This document shows positions 51,369-59,244 of a DNA stretch of 64,000 bases, one piece after another. Under the pieces are notes generated by a model. It saw nothing but the letters and a program-made list of their open reading frames with translations. It was not told the origin of the DNA and ran no database searches. Origin of the DNA: Palsa-360 sp963710315 (lineage in GTDB: Bacteria; Acidobacteriota; Terriglobia; Acidiferrales; UBA7541); contig CAVPZW010000008.1 of the NCBI GenBank assembly GCA_963710315.1, positions 806,001-870,000 on the forward strand, in the 5' to 3' direction. The stretch's first letter is position 1. Every line of letters starts with the position of its first letter. Made by a program: the position numbers and the translations under genes.

Positions 51369-52460
51369 GTGAAACCGAGGAGACTTGGAACCACCGTGGC
51401 GCAAAATGCCGACAATCGGTTTAGCAATGCTTTGTTCTACGGCGTCGTGCTGTGCCTCGCCTATTTTGTCATTCGAGTTTTTCAGCCGTTTCTCACGCCG
51501 CTTGGCTGGGCGGCTGTATTCGGCGTCATCTTCCATTCCCTGAACAAACGATTTGCAAAAAAGTGGGGCAGCACGCAATCGGCGGTGCTGATCACGCTGG
51601 GGGTCACCCTGATTCTAATCGTTCCTGTGCTCCTTTTTGCCGTAATGTTTGTGCGCGAAGGAATCACGGCGGCGCGGGACATTCAAGGCGCGATGGCGGA
51701 GGGGCGCTACGGGTGGTTCGGCCACGCCTGGGGATGGCTTTCTTCCAGCATTGCGGCCGAAGGCGTGACCGTGGATTTGCCGAGTCTGGTACGCCAGGGC
51801 GCCAGCCGGGCCGGGGAATACATGGCCACGGAGCTTGGCGCGGTGATTCGCAATATAATCCTTTTCCTCTTCGAATTATTTGTCATGCTGTTTGCGCTTT
51901 TTTATTTCCTTCGCGATGGCGATGCCATCCTGATCCGCTTCCGGCATTTCTTGCCGTTCGAAGAGAACATGACCGAGCGAATGCTGGGGGAAGCGCGCGA
52001 ACTGATTTTCGCCAGCGTCACCACCAGCGTGGCGATCGCGGTCGTCCAGGGAATCATCTGCGGCGGAGCGTTTGCAATGGTGGGTTTGGGTTCGCCGATT
52101 TTCTGGGGCGCGGTGATGGGATTTTTGTCGCTGCTGCCGGTGGTGGGAGCGTGGCCGGTCTGGATTCCCGCGGCGATCTGGCTGTTTTCAACGGGGCACA
52201 CGGGCCGTGCGCTGCTATTGGTAATTATCTGCGGCGCGCTGGGCGCCTTGATCGACAATATCTTGCGTCCCGTGCTGCTGGGCGGCCGCGCCTCGCTCAA
52301 CGGATTGCTGGTATTCATCAGCGTGCTTGGAGGCATCGCCGTGTTCGGCGTTCTGGGAGTTGTTCTTGGACCGATCGTTGTGGCTACCGCTGTGGGGATT
52401 CTGGATGTATATTCCGGAACCCATTTGGTGAAGCGCGGAGCTGAAGGTCATGCGCGGTAG
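51369..52460 (+). CDS. AI-2E family transporter (PerM/YdiK-like membrane protein)
   Basis: Up to 363 residues with about eight membrane helices. Start is GTG 51369, or GTG 51396 with GAGGAG 13 bases upstream. Family features: paired N-terminal helices (FYGVVLCLAYFVIRVFQPF and GWAAVFGVIFHSL), the central soluble region (residues ~90-150) and the conserved C-terminal helices with FWGAVMGFLSLLPVVGAWPVWIPAAI and ALIDNILRPVLLGGRASLNG. The family includes TqsA-like exporters and Na+/H+ antiporters; substrate not defined here. Confidence 0.9.
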   Translation: MKPRRLGTTVAQNADNRFSNALFYGVVLCLAYFVIRVFQPFLTPLGWAAVFGVIFHSLNKRFAKKWGSTQSAVLITLGVTLILIVPVLLFAVMFVREGITAARDIQGAMAEGRYGWFGHAWGWLSSSIAAEGVTVDLPSLVRQGASRAGEYMATELGAVIRNIILFLFELFVMLFALFYFLRDGDAILIRFRHFLPFEENMTERMLGEARELIFASVTTSVAIAVVQGIICGGAFAMVGLGSPIFWGAVMGFLSLLPVVGAWPVWIPAAIWLFSTGHTGRALLLVIICGALGALIDNILRPVLLGGRASLNGLLVFISVLGGIAVFGVLGVVLGPIVVATAVGILDVYSGTHLVKRGAEGHAR

Positions 52461-52608
52461 TGTGCCAATCCGTTTCCGTCACGCATCTGAGGTTTGGGAG
52501 AGGCCATTTGGAACGTTTGCAGGTGGTGGAAATTCCGATTGCAGTGACTGTGCCCGGTCCGTCTTGCCTGTGCTAGAGTAACGCGCCTGGGACCTTGAAG
52601 ATTCCACG

Positions 52609-55065
52609 ATGGCCACTGAACCCATGACATTGCCCGCCGGCTTGCCTCCTGAAAGACTTCGCTGGAAGTGCGATCCGGCAACGATTCCGTTTGCGACCAC
52701 GGCGGACGCCGAGCCGGTGAAGGAGTTGCTCGGCCAGGAGCGCGCATTCCGCGCCCTGAAGATGGGCGTGGAACTGAACGCTCCCGGATTTAATATTTTT
52801 GTGTGCGGCCTTGCCGGGACGAGCCGGGGCGGCACCATCACGCACTTGATCGATCAGATTCATCCGCCCGCGAAAGCGTCTCTGGACCGCTGCTACGTCA
52901 ACAATTTCAAAAGTCCCGACCGCCCCAGGCTTCTGGCCCTGCCGCGCGGACAAGCCAACGGCTTCAAGAAGGACATGCAGAGCGGCATCGAATTTCTGCG
53001 GCGGCGAATTCCGCAAGTGTTCGAGGGCGAGCCGTTTCAACGGCAAAAAGGGCGCATCGTGGACCGCTTCACGGTCCGCGAAAAAGAATTGATGGACGAT
53101 TTCACGCACCGCATCGCGCGCGAGCAATTCGCGCTTGGACACATGCAGGTGGGAGCTGTCGCGCTGCCGGAAATTTTTCCGGTGCTCGAAGGGCAGATGG
53201 TGCCGATCGAGGACATTCCGAAAATGGTCCACGAAGGCAAGCTGGAAACGATTGTGGCCGAGGATTTGGAGCGCAAGTACGAACAGTTTCGGCAGGAATT
53301 CACCGTCGTTTACCGCAAGACGCTGACGCTGTCCCGCGAACTTGCCAGTGAACTGAGCTATCTGGAACAGGAAGCCGCCTCCGTGCTGGTCGACGGTTTT
53401 ATCGAGGAATTGAAGGAAAAATATTCGGGCGCGACGGTGGCCGAGTATCTGGAAGAAGTTCGCCACAACATTCTCGATAACCTCGATCCCTTCAAGGAAC
53501 GCGAAGGAGAGGAAGAGCCTGGCGGAGTGCCACCGCCGGATGGCGGTCCGCGTTCCGCTTCCAGCGAGCGCGATCCGTTTCGCGTGTATGGCGTCAACGT
53601 TCTTCTCGCTCACACCGACGAAGACCGCTCGTCCGTAATTTTTGAAACCACCCCGACCTATACCAATCTTTTTGGCACCATCCAGCGGAGCTACGACTCG
53701 CGCGGCGGCTGGAATTCGGATTTCATGGACTTGCGCCCCGGGTCGATCCTGCGCGCGGACGGCGGCTTTCTTGTGATGTACGCCTACGACGCGCTGACCG
53801 AAGCGGGAGTGTGGCGCACGCTCAAGCGCATGCTGAATCACGCCAAGCTGGAGATTCAGCCGCTGGAAATGTTCTTTCCGTTCGGGTCCTCGGCGCTCAA
53901 GCCCGAGCCCATCGACATCGACGTAAAGCTTATTTTAATTGGCGACCGCCACATGTACGAAGTCCTGTATGAATTCGAGGAGGACTTCCGCAAGATTTTC
54001 AAAGTGCGCGTGGAATTCGACGAGGAAATGGTGATGAGCGACGCGGTGGTGCGCCACTACGGCGACCGGCTGCGGCAGCTTTCCGAGCAGGAACATATCG
54101 GGCCGTTTGACCGCACCGCCGTCGCCACCATGCTGGAATACGGAGTGCGCCTGGCGGGGCGCCGCAACAAGGTCACGGCAAGATTTCCGGAGTTGGCGGA
54201 TCTGGCCAGGGAATCGGCATACATCGCGCGGCAGGAAGGCGCCGAGCTGGTCAATGCGCTGCACGTTCGCCGCGCCCGCGAAGCCCGCATCGAACGGCAC
54301 AACCTCAGCGAAACCAAAATTCGCGAAATGATTGAAGAAGGCACGCTGCTGATTGAAACCGACGGTCTGCGCGTGGGCCAAATCAACGGCCTGAGCGTTC
54401 TGGAAATTGGAGGCTATGCCTTCGGCAAACCCGTCCGCATTACGGCTTCGGCGTCGCTGGGCAAGACCGGCCTGATCAACGTGGAGCGGGAATCCAACCT
54501 GAGTGGAAGTTTTCACGACAAGGGAATGCAGATCATTGCGGGATATTTGCGCACCATGTTCGCGCAGGATAAGCCGCTCTCGCTGGCGGCCAGCATTTGT
54601 TTCGAGCAGTCCTACAGCGGCGTCGACGGGGACAGCGCCAGCTCCACGGAAATTTACGCGCTGCTTTCCGCGCTTTCCGGATTGCCCATACGGCAGGACA
54701 TTGCCGTCACCGGCTCGGTCAGCCAGCAGGGCGAGATTCAGCCCATTGGCGGAGTCAACCAGAAGATTGAGGGATTCTTCGACGTTTGCCGCGTGAAGAC
54801 AGGATTGACAGGTCGGCAAGGCGTGATGATTCCTTCGGAAAATATAGAAGACCTGATGCTGCGCGACGACGTGATCGAAGCCGTTGCCGCTGGAAAATTT
54901 CACATACTGCCGGTATCTTCCCTGGAGCAGGGAATAGAAATTCTGACGGGCGTGAAAGCCGGGCGCCGCGATTCAAAGGGTGTGTTTGAAGCCGGTTCGG
55001 TGTACGCGCACGTGGACCGGCGTCTCCACGAAATGGCTACGATACTGAAGGGCTTCGAGTCGTAG
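52609..55065 (+). CDS. Lon-family AAA ATPase/protease (AAA_32 type, LonB/LonC-like)
   Basis: 818 residues. The N-terminal ATPase region (PF13654-like) starts LRWKCDPATIPFATTAD and has a degenerate Walker A: GLAGTSRGGTI with no P-loop Lys. A long helical insert (~150-300) contains VFEGEPFQRQKGRIVD and ELASELSYLEQEAASVLV. The Walker-B-like segment is ILRADGGFLVMYAYDAL. The C-terminal protease domain has catalytic Ser676 (DGDSASSTEI) and Lys719 (GGVNQKIEG). This group is distinct from classical Lon, which is also present at 20.6 kb. Likely a cytoplasmic quality-control protease, possibly with weak or no ATPase activity. Confidence 0.93.
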   Translation: MATEPMTLPAGLPPERLRWKCDPATIPFATTADAEPVKELLGQERAFRALKMGVELNAPGFNIFVCGLAGTSRGGTITHLIDQIHPPAKASLDRCYVNNFKSPDRPRLLALPRGQANGFKKDMQSGIEFLRRRIPQVFEGEPFQRQKGRIVDRFTVREKELMDDFTHRIAREQFALGHMQVGAVALPEIFPVLEGQMVPIEDIPKMVHEGKLETIVAEDLERKYEQFRQEFTVVYRKTLTLSRELASELSYLEQEAASVLVDGFIEELKEKYSGATVAEYLEEVRHNILDNLDPFKEREGEEEPGGVPPPDGGPRSASSERDPFRVYGVNVLLAHTDEDRSSVIFETTPTYTNLFGTIQRSYDSRGGWNSDFMDLRPGSILRADGGFLVMYAYDALTEAGVWRTLKRMLNHAKLEIQPLEMFFPFGSSALKPEPIDIDVKLILIGDRHMYEVLYEFEEDFRKIFKVRVEFDEEMVMSDAVVRHYGDRLRQLSEQEHIGPFDRTAVATMLEYGVRLAGRRNKVTARFPELADLARESAYIARQEGAELVNALHVRRAREARIERHNLSETKIREMIEEGTLLIETDGLRVGQINGLSVLEIGGYAFGKPVRITASASLGKTGLINVERESNLSGSFHDKGMQIIAGYLRTMFAQDKPLSLAASICFEQSYSGVDGDSASSTEIYALLSALSGLPIRQDIAVTGSVSQQGEIQPIGGVNQKIEGFFDVCRVKTGLTGRQGVMIPSENIEDLMLRDDVIEAVAAGKFHILPVSSLEQGIEILTGVKAGRRDSKGVFEAGSVYAHVDRRLHEMATILKGFES

Positions 55066-55126
55066 TAAATAATCGAAAATTCAAAAGCCACAGGCCGAGC
55101 AGCCCGTGGTAAAAGCGACCCCACCG

Positions 55127-55217
55127 TTTTGTCATTCCGAGCGAAGCGAGGAATCTCTCTTTCTTTTCATGGGCCTAAACCGAAGAGAGATTCCTCGCTT
55201 CGCTCGGAATGACAAAA
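55127..55217. repeat. Dispersed inverted-repeat element, family D (perfect 34-base arms)
   Basis: Arms 55127-55160 (TTTTGTCATTCCGAGCGAAG...) and 55184-55217 are perfect reverse complements over 34 bases with a 23-base loop. It lies between convergent gene ends. A GTCATTCCGAGCGAAGCGAG-type repeat is, to my knowledge, widespread in Acidobacteriota and other soil bacteria. Confidence 0.95.
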
Positions 55218-55255
55218 TAATTTACTTTTTTAGCAGACTGTTAAGCACGCGCTGC

Positions 55256-56116
55256 TTACTGGGCGCGCGCGCTGCCCGTGTCTTTGGGCGTCGAGAGATA
55301 GCCGTTGACTTTGTCTTTGGTTACGTCGAACACCACAATTTCGTAGGGGTGCGACGCACCCTTCGTGTAGAACTGCACAGGCTCGTCTGCCGTCTTGTCT
55401 TTCTTTTCGATAGTCTTGTCGTCAACCACTACCATCAGAGTGTATTTGAATTTCTTTGGGTCCGTCTTTGTGAGCGTGATCTGAATCGGGCCGACATGCG
55501 TGGGCGTCTTGGATTTTGTAAGGTGCAGCTCAAAGATATTGCGTTCCCCGGAGCGCTTCAGTTGATCGAGTTCCTCCTGATTGCGCGCGATCAATCCGCT
55601 TTGCACACCCAGATCGCCTACGGTGCTGGTGAGCTTTGCCTTGGTGGCTTCCAGGTCCTGCTTGGTGGCGTTGATGTCGCCTTTCGCGCCGGTCAGGTCC
55701 GTGCTTACTTGTCCGATCTTGGCATCGGTGTCTTGCTTCACCTGGCCGATTTGAGCGGTAAGCTTGTCGTCGGAATCTTTCTGGGACTGGCGGATGTTTT
55801 GCGCGAGAGCGCGCGCCTGCGCCAGTTCGGCCTGCGTGAATCCAAGCTTTTGCGTGGTTACTTCCAACTGGCCCTTCAGGTCCGCGACGCGCGAGTTGGT
55901 TTGATCGATCTGCACGGAAAGGATGGCCTCTTTGGAATTGGCCTGCGCGAGGTCGCTCTCCAGCTTGGTTTTTGTGGCGTTGCCCGAGTACAGCAAATAT
56001 CCCAATAGAGCGAAAGCCGCGACAAATGCCACGATGATCCAGCGAGGAGTAGGAGTTGCTTCGTAGATATTGTGCTCATATCCTCCCGGTTCGGGAACAT
56101 TCGGGGAAATACTCAT
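55256..56116 (-). CDS. Membrane-anchored coiled-coil protein of unknown function
   Basis: 286 residues; ATG 56116 has AAGGAG 8 bases upstream. A short cytoplasmic N-terminus is followed by one membrane helix (~27-46, WIIVAFVAAFALLGYLLYSG), a long coiled coil (~47-170, with runs such as KLESDLAQANSKEAIL and TDLTGAKGDINATKQDLEATKAKL), and a C-terminal beta-rich domain (~175-270, QITLTKTDPKKFKYTLMVVVDD). The topology suggests a periplasmic coiled-coil protein, perhaps a tether or sensor. No family recognised; no operon partner. Confidence 0.8.
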   Translation of the reverse strand: MSISPNVPEPGGYEHNIYEATPTPRWIIVAFVAAFALLGYLLYSGNATKTKLESDLAQANSKEAILSVQIDQTNSRVADLKGQLEVTTQKLGFTQAELAQARALAQNIRQSQKDSDDKLTAQIGQVKQDTDAKIGQVSTDLTGAKGDINATKQDLEATKAKLTSTVGDLGVQSGLIARNQEELDQLKRSGERNIFELHLTKSKTPTHVGPIQITLTKTDPKKFKYTLMVVVDDKTIEKKDKTADEPVQFYTKGASHPYEIVVFDVTKDKVNGYLSTPKDTGSARAQ

Positions 56117-56262
56117 CGTTTTTTCTCCTTGGCGGCTGGCCCAAGACCGGCCCCCATATGGATATTGTGGGCTGCGCGCCCCGCCATGCCTGGAATCTTA
56201 GAGTGAGAGCTGACCCACACCCATTACACCCGTGAGATTATTACCGAGCCACAAAGGGTTGT

Positions 56263-56664
56263 CTACGATTTGCGGGGACGCGTGTTTCCTGGCCAGCGAG
56301 CTTCCACCGTTGTGCTCATCCCGCCGCGCGGAGTGAATTCGCCTCGCACAACGCACCAGGCCGGATGAATCGCGTTCACAATGTCGCGCAACATGCGGTT
56401 GACGGCATTTTCATAAAAGATGCCCAGATCGCGGTACGCAAGGAGGTACATTTTCAGCGCCTTCAGTTCGATGCACAATTTTTTCGGTTCGTATTCGATG
56501 GTGATCGTTCCGTAGTCGGGCAAGCCGGTCTTTGGGCACACTGAAGTGTATTCGGGATAGCGCGTGACGATCCGGTATCCCGGGAACTGGTTCGGCCAGG
56601 TGTCCAGATTCGGAAGTTTCGTCTTGATCCCCGCGCGCGCATGCTCTGAAGTGTAATCGGCCAT
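56263..56664 (-). CDS. queF: NADPH-dependent 7-cyano-7-deazaguanine reductase QueF
   Basis: Reduces preQ0 to preQ1 in queuosine synthesis. 133 residues, the unimodular type. Catalytic Cys43 and Asp50 are in EYTSVCPKTGLPDYGTITI; the family QueF motif ELKALKMYLLAYRDLGIFYE binds NADPH. C-terminal WCVVRGEFTPRGGMSTTVEA is typical. AGAGG precedes the start. queG lies 42 kb away in the same window. No preQ1 riboswitch is seen upstream. Confidence 0.95.
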   Translation of the reverse strand: MADYTSEHARAGIKTKLPNLDTWPNQFPGYRIVTRYPEYTSVCPKTGLPDYGTITIEYEPKKLCIELKALKMYLLAYRDLGIFYENAVNRMLRDIVNAIHPAWCVVRGEFTPRGGMSTTVEARWPGNTRPRKS

Positions 56665-56731
56665 CCGTCACCTCTGGTGCCATTGTACACGCCGGCGCTA
56701 CAAGGTTGAGATGGAACTTGCCATTAAATAA

Positions 56732-57151
56732 GTGTTACCGTATTCTCTCCGTAGTTTTACCAGGGGTGAAGAAAAATTGCTTTGTCCGGTGTGCCGTAGC
56801 GATAGTCCCCGCCGTTCGCGCAGGAGCACGGTGAGGGATTACTTGGTAGGTGTGTCGAGGTTGCGCCCATGGCGTTGCCGTGTGTGCGACACGCGCTTTT
56901 ACGCCTGGGCCACTCCCATCGGTTACGTGTGGTATGTGCATTGCGGAATGTGCGGCAATCTGGATGTGCAGCGCATTTCCAGTGAACACGGCATGGGATT
57001 GTTCGCCTGGGTCTACCGCCTGCTTCGCGTTCCCGCGTATCGTTGCGCGCCTTGCCGCAATCGCTTTTTCTCGTTTCGGATTTACCGCCGCATCGTGCCC
57101 ACCAAACAGCCCGTGGAAACCAGGGCGGAATCACATCCCGTACCGCATTAG
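56732..57151 (+). CDS. Cysteine-rich zinc-ribbon protein of unknown function
   Basis: Four CxxC pairs are visible: CPVC (~18), CRVC (~49), CGMC (~72) and CAPC (~104), within basic, Arg-rich sequence, which suggests two zinc ribbons. An Arg-rich DYLVGVSRLRPWRCRVC segment precedes the second pair. The GTG at 56732 has no ribosome site; the TTG at 56777 (124 residues), preceded by AGGGGTGAAG, is the better start. It ends 38 bases before the fluoride-riboswitch promoter. Function unknown. Confidence 0.65.
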   Translation: MLPYSLRSFTRGEEKLLCPVCRSDSPRRSRRSTVRDYLVGVSRLRPWRCRVCDTRFYAWATPIGYVWYVHCGMCGNLDVQRISSEHGMGLFAWVYRLLRVPAYRCAPCRNRFFSFRIYRRIVPTKQPVETRAESHPVPH

Positions 57152-57188
57152 CATCAACTTTCCATCCGGAAAATTCGCGAGTCGAATA

Positions 57189-57216
57189 TTGACTTCCATC
57201 GCGGCATCCGTATGAT
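57189..57216 (+). promoter_or_regulatory. Promoter of the fluoride-riboswitch/crcB transcript
   Basis: TTGACT (57189-57194), 16-base spacer, TATGAT (57211-57216). Both elements match sigma-70 consensus in five of six bases. Start of transcription would be near 57223, exactly at the 5' edge of the riboswitch. Confidence 0.8.
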
Positions 57217-57220
57217 TGCC

Positions 57221-57282
57221 CAAGGCGATGGGGTTCGCCTTATAACCGCTGTCCATTTCGCCGGACAGATGATGACTCCTGA
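57221..57282 (+). ncRNA. Fluoride riboswitch (crcB RNA motif)
   Basis: The conserved core is complete: GGCGATGGGGTTCGCC (first hairpin), TATAACCGCT, a GTCC/GGAC stem with an 8-base loop, and the terminal GATGATGACTCCTG. It stands 185 bases upstream of a FluC/CrcB fluoride-channel gene on the same strand and right after a good promoter. The RNA binds fluoride through magnesium ions and turns on the exporter. A GACAAG/CTTGTC hairpin follows at 57281-57295, but no clear T-tract terminator, so the output mechanism is unresolved. Confidence 0.93.
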
Positions 57283-57467
57283 CAAGTTCCTTGTCGCGGA
57301 GCCATGTCCCCGGCAAGCAACGAGTCATGCAAGTGAAATGTATTTTTGCGCAAGGCAAACTGAGCGCGAACGTTTTCTGCGTCTCTGAATCCGTTCGTAT
57401 TTTCGTTGCATGAGTTTGACGCGAATTTCTTGAGAGCTGCATAAACGAAGTATTGGCGAGGGCGCGC

Positions 57468-57845
57468 ATGACCAAGTACTGGATGGTTGGCCTCGGTGGA
57501 TTCCTCGGATCGATTGCGCGGTTTTGGCTGGGAGCCTACATCACCTACCGCATGGGTGCGCGTTTTCCGTATGGCACATTTGTTATCAATATCACCGGAT
57601 CGTTCTTCATTGGGCTGATCGTGACCTTGATCGCCGAACATGCGCAGTGGAGCCCAAACCTGCTGTACTTCATTCCCATCGGTTTCATCGGCGCGTATAC
57701 AACTTTTTCCACGTTCGAGCTGGAAGCGTTTCGAAGCGTTCGGGGCGGCGATGTTTTGTTGGCGTTGCTGTACGTCCTCATGAGTGTGACCGTGGGGTTC
57801 GTGGCGGTGTGGCTTGGAGTCGTCACCGGAAAGACCCTTGGATAA
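57468..57845 (+). CDS. crcB: Fluoride ion channel FluC/CrcB
   Basis: Small inner-membrane channel that exports toxic fluoride as a dual-topology dimer. ATG 57468 (GAGGG 5-8 bases upstream) is preferred over TTG 57453; 125 residues, four helices. Family motifs are GGFLGSIARFWLG, the GTFVINITGSFFIG segment with the conserved Asn, and GFIGAYTTFSTFELE with the Phe-box and Thr/Ser residues. The fluoride riboswitch upstream explains its control. Confidence 0.96.
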   Translation: MTKYWMVGLGGFLGSIARFWLGAYITYRMGARFPYGTFVINITGSFFIGLIVTLIAEHAQWSPNLLYFIPIGFIGAYTTFSTFELEAFRSVRGGDVLLALLYVLMSVTVGFVAVWLGVVTGKTLG

Positions 57846-57974
57846 AAATTTGGGACCATTTTCCAGCGGGGTTTGGCGCAGAGTCCCTGCTTGATTCTTT
57901 CTCCTGTTCATATAAAATTGTAAATTCATCTGGCCGAATAGTTTGCACGGTCGAGTGAGCAAGTATTCGGGCCT

Positions 57975-58829
57975 ATGAAGCCGGCGAAATGTACCGCTGC
58001 CTACGCGAGATTCGCGGGAGGATATGTAAGAGTGCGCACACCAAATAGCCCATTCTCGCGATATTCAGGCCTTATCGCATTCCTTCTTTGTGTTGCCGGT
58101 CTCGGAATTTTGTGTGCGCCGTCGAATAGCCAGGCGCGAAACGCGGTCGCACCGGGAGACGCTTCACTTGCGACACTGGTTCATGGCATAAACCTCATTC
58201 CGGCAGCCGCTCAAGACGCCGGACAAGCTGCGCCCCCAGCAGCGGCGACTGCGCCGAAACCGGTGGAGTTGCCCGAAGGGGATGGCAAGCCCATTGCCAT
58301 GGAGTATTGCCAGGATTGCCATCGGCTGACGAATTTGACCAAGGCGCACAAGAACCTGGACGACTGGAAAGACACACTGCAATTGATGATCGATCGCGGC
58401 TCGCGCCTCCCGGCTGACAAGATCGATTCGCTCGCGCAATATCTTGCCGCAAATTTTCCTCCCAAGGACGCAGCGCCTGCTGCGGGTGCGACCACGGCTG
58501 CACAGGCCCCGTTGACTTCATCGCCGGCCGCGGCGGCCCCCAGCACGCCCACTCCTGCCAAAACTGTTGTGGAATTGCCGGACGGCGACGGGAAGGCCAT
58601 TGCCACGGAAAATTGCCAGGTCTGCCACAAGCTTACAAATCTCACCAAAGCGCATAAGAGCCTGGACGACTGGAAAGATACCGTGCAGCTCATGATCGAT
58701 CGTGGCGCAAACGTCCCTGCGGATAAGGTCGATACTCTGGTTCAGTATCTTGCCAAGAATTTTGGCCCCAAGGACGCATCCGCGCCGGCTTCCGCTGGCA
58801 CGCCGGCTTCTTCAAGCTCCGCGCAGTAG
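57975..58829 (+). CDS. Exported di-haem cytochrome c made of two duplicated domains
   Basis: 284 residues. A membrane/signal helix (~32-50, SGLIAFLLCVAGLGILCA) follows a basic N-terminus. Two ~72-residue repeats each carry one haem c site: CQDCH (~112) and CQVCH (~215). The repeats share VELP-GDGK-IA-E-CQ-CH-LTNLTKAHK-LDDWKDT-QLMIDRG and are linked by an Ala/Pro/Ser spacer. Likely a periplasmic electron carrier. The conserved LTNLTKAHK..LDDWKD motif suggests a specific acidobacterial-type subfamily, without known partner. The gene appears monocistronic. Confidence 0.9.
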   Translation: MKPAKCTAAYARFAGGYVRVRTPNSPFSRYSGLIAFLLCVAGLGILCAPSNSQARNAVAPGDASLATLVHGINLIPAAAQDAGQAAPPAAATAPKPVELPEGDGKPIAMEYCQDCHRLTNLTKAHKNLDDWKDTLQLMIDRGSRLPADKIDSLAQYLAANFPPKDAAPAAGATTAAQAPLTSSPAAAAPSTPTPAKTVVELPDGDGKAIATENCQVCHKLTNLTKAHKSLDDWKDTVQLMIDRGANVPADKVDTLVQYLAKNFGPKDASAPASAGTPASSSSAQ

Positions 58830-59064
58830 CTTTTCACTCTGAGCGCCGCCCTCAGGGGTATTGGCTGCATCCCAGGCTTCTGGGAATAGCCTCTTGATCG
58901 GGAGACTTGCTTAAGGCCCGCGCCTGAATTGGTTTGTTTTCAGGCGAAGCTTGCGCCTGTGTTGTGTCCGTGCGAAAATCACCACTCAATCGTCCGTGCC
59001 AATTGCCCAAGGGTGAGCGTAGCTGCATTGGTTTGCAGGGGGGCATAAGGGTATGGCTCGCGAC

Positions 59065-59139
59065 GGCGATATCGTCTAAGGGTTAGGACGTGGCCCTCTC
59101 AAGGCCAAAATCCGGGTTCGAATCCCGGTATCGCTACCA
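59065..59139 (+). tRNA. tRNA-Glu (anticodon CUC)
   Basis: Cloverleaf with encoded CCA: acceptor GGCGATA/TATCGCT (G1-U72 wobble), anticodon stem TGGCC/GGCCA around loop CTCTCAA (anticodon CTC, DNA), T arm CCGGG-TTCGAAT-CCCGG. TTGGTT-N18-TATGGC upstream (59028-59057) may be its promoter. Confidence 0.95.
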
Positions 59140-59244
59140 ATTCATGATTCTTGAGTTATTCGGGCAATTGCGTAACCGAAGCCTGCCAGGATACGTCAAT
59201 GGATGTGGCGTCGGATCAATTCATACAAGACTGACAGGACAAAT

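Noticed and set aside
52573..53841. Long open frame (422 codons) on the minus strand
   Set aside because: It is the antisense shadow of the Lon-like protease gene, whose product has clear domains; the minus frame has no domain or ribosome site.
56665..56731. preQ1 riboswitch in front of queF
   Set aside because: No C-rich hairpin plus A-rich tail pattern is visible in the short leader.
57240..57962. 240-codon minus-strand open frame
   Set aside because: It overlaps the fluoride riboswitch and crcB in antisense; composition (Arg/His/Asn-rich) and lack of a domain argue against it.
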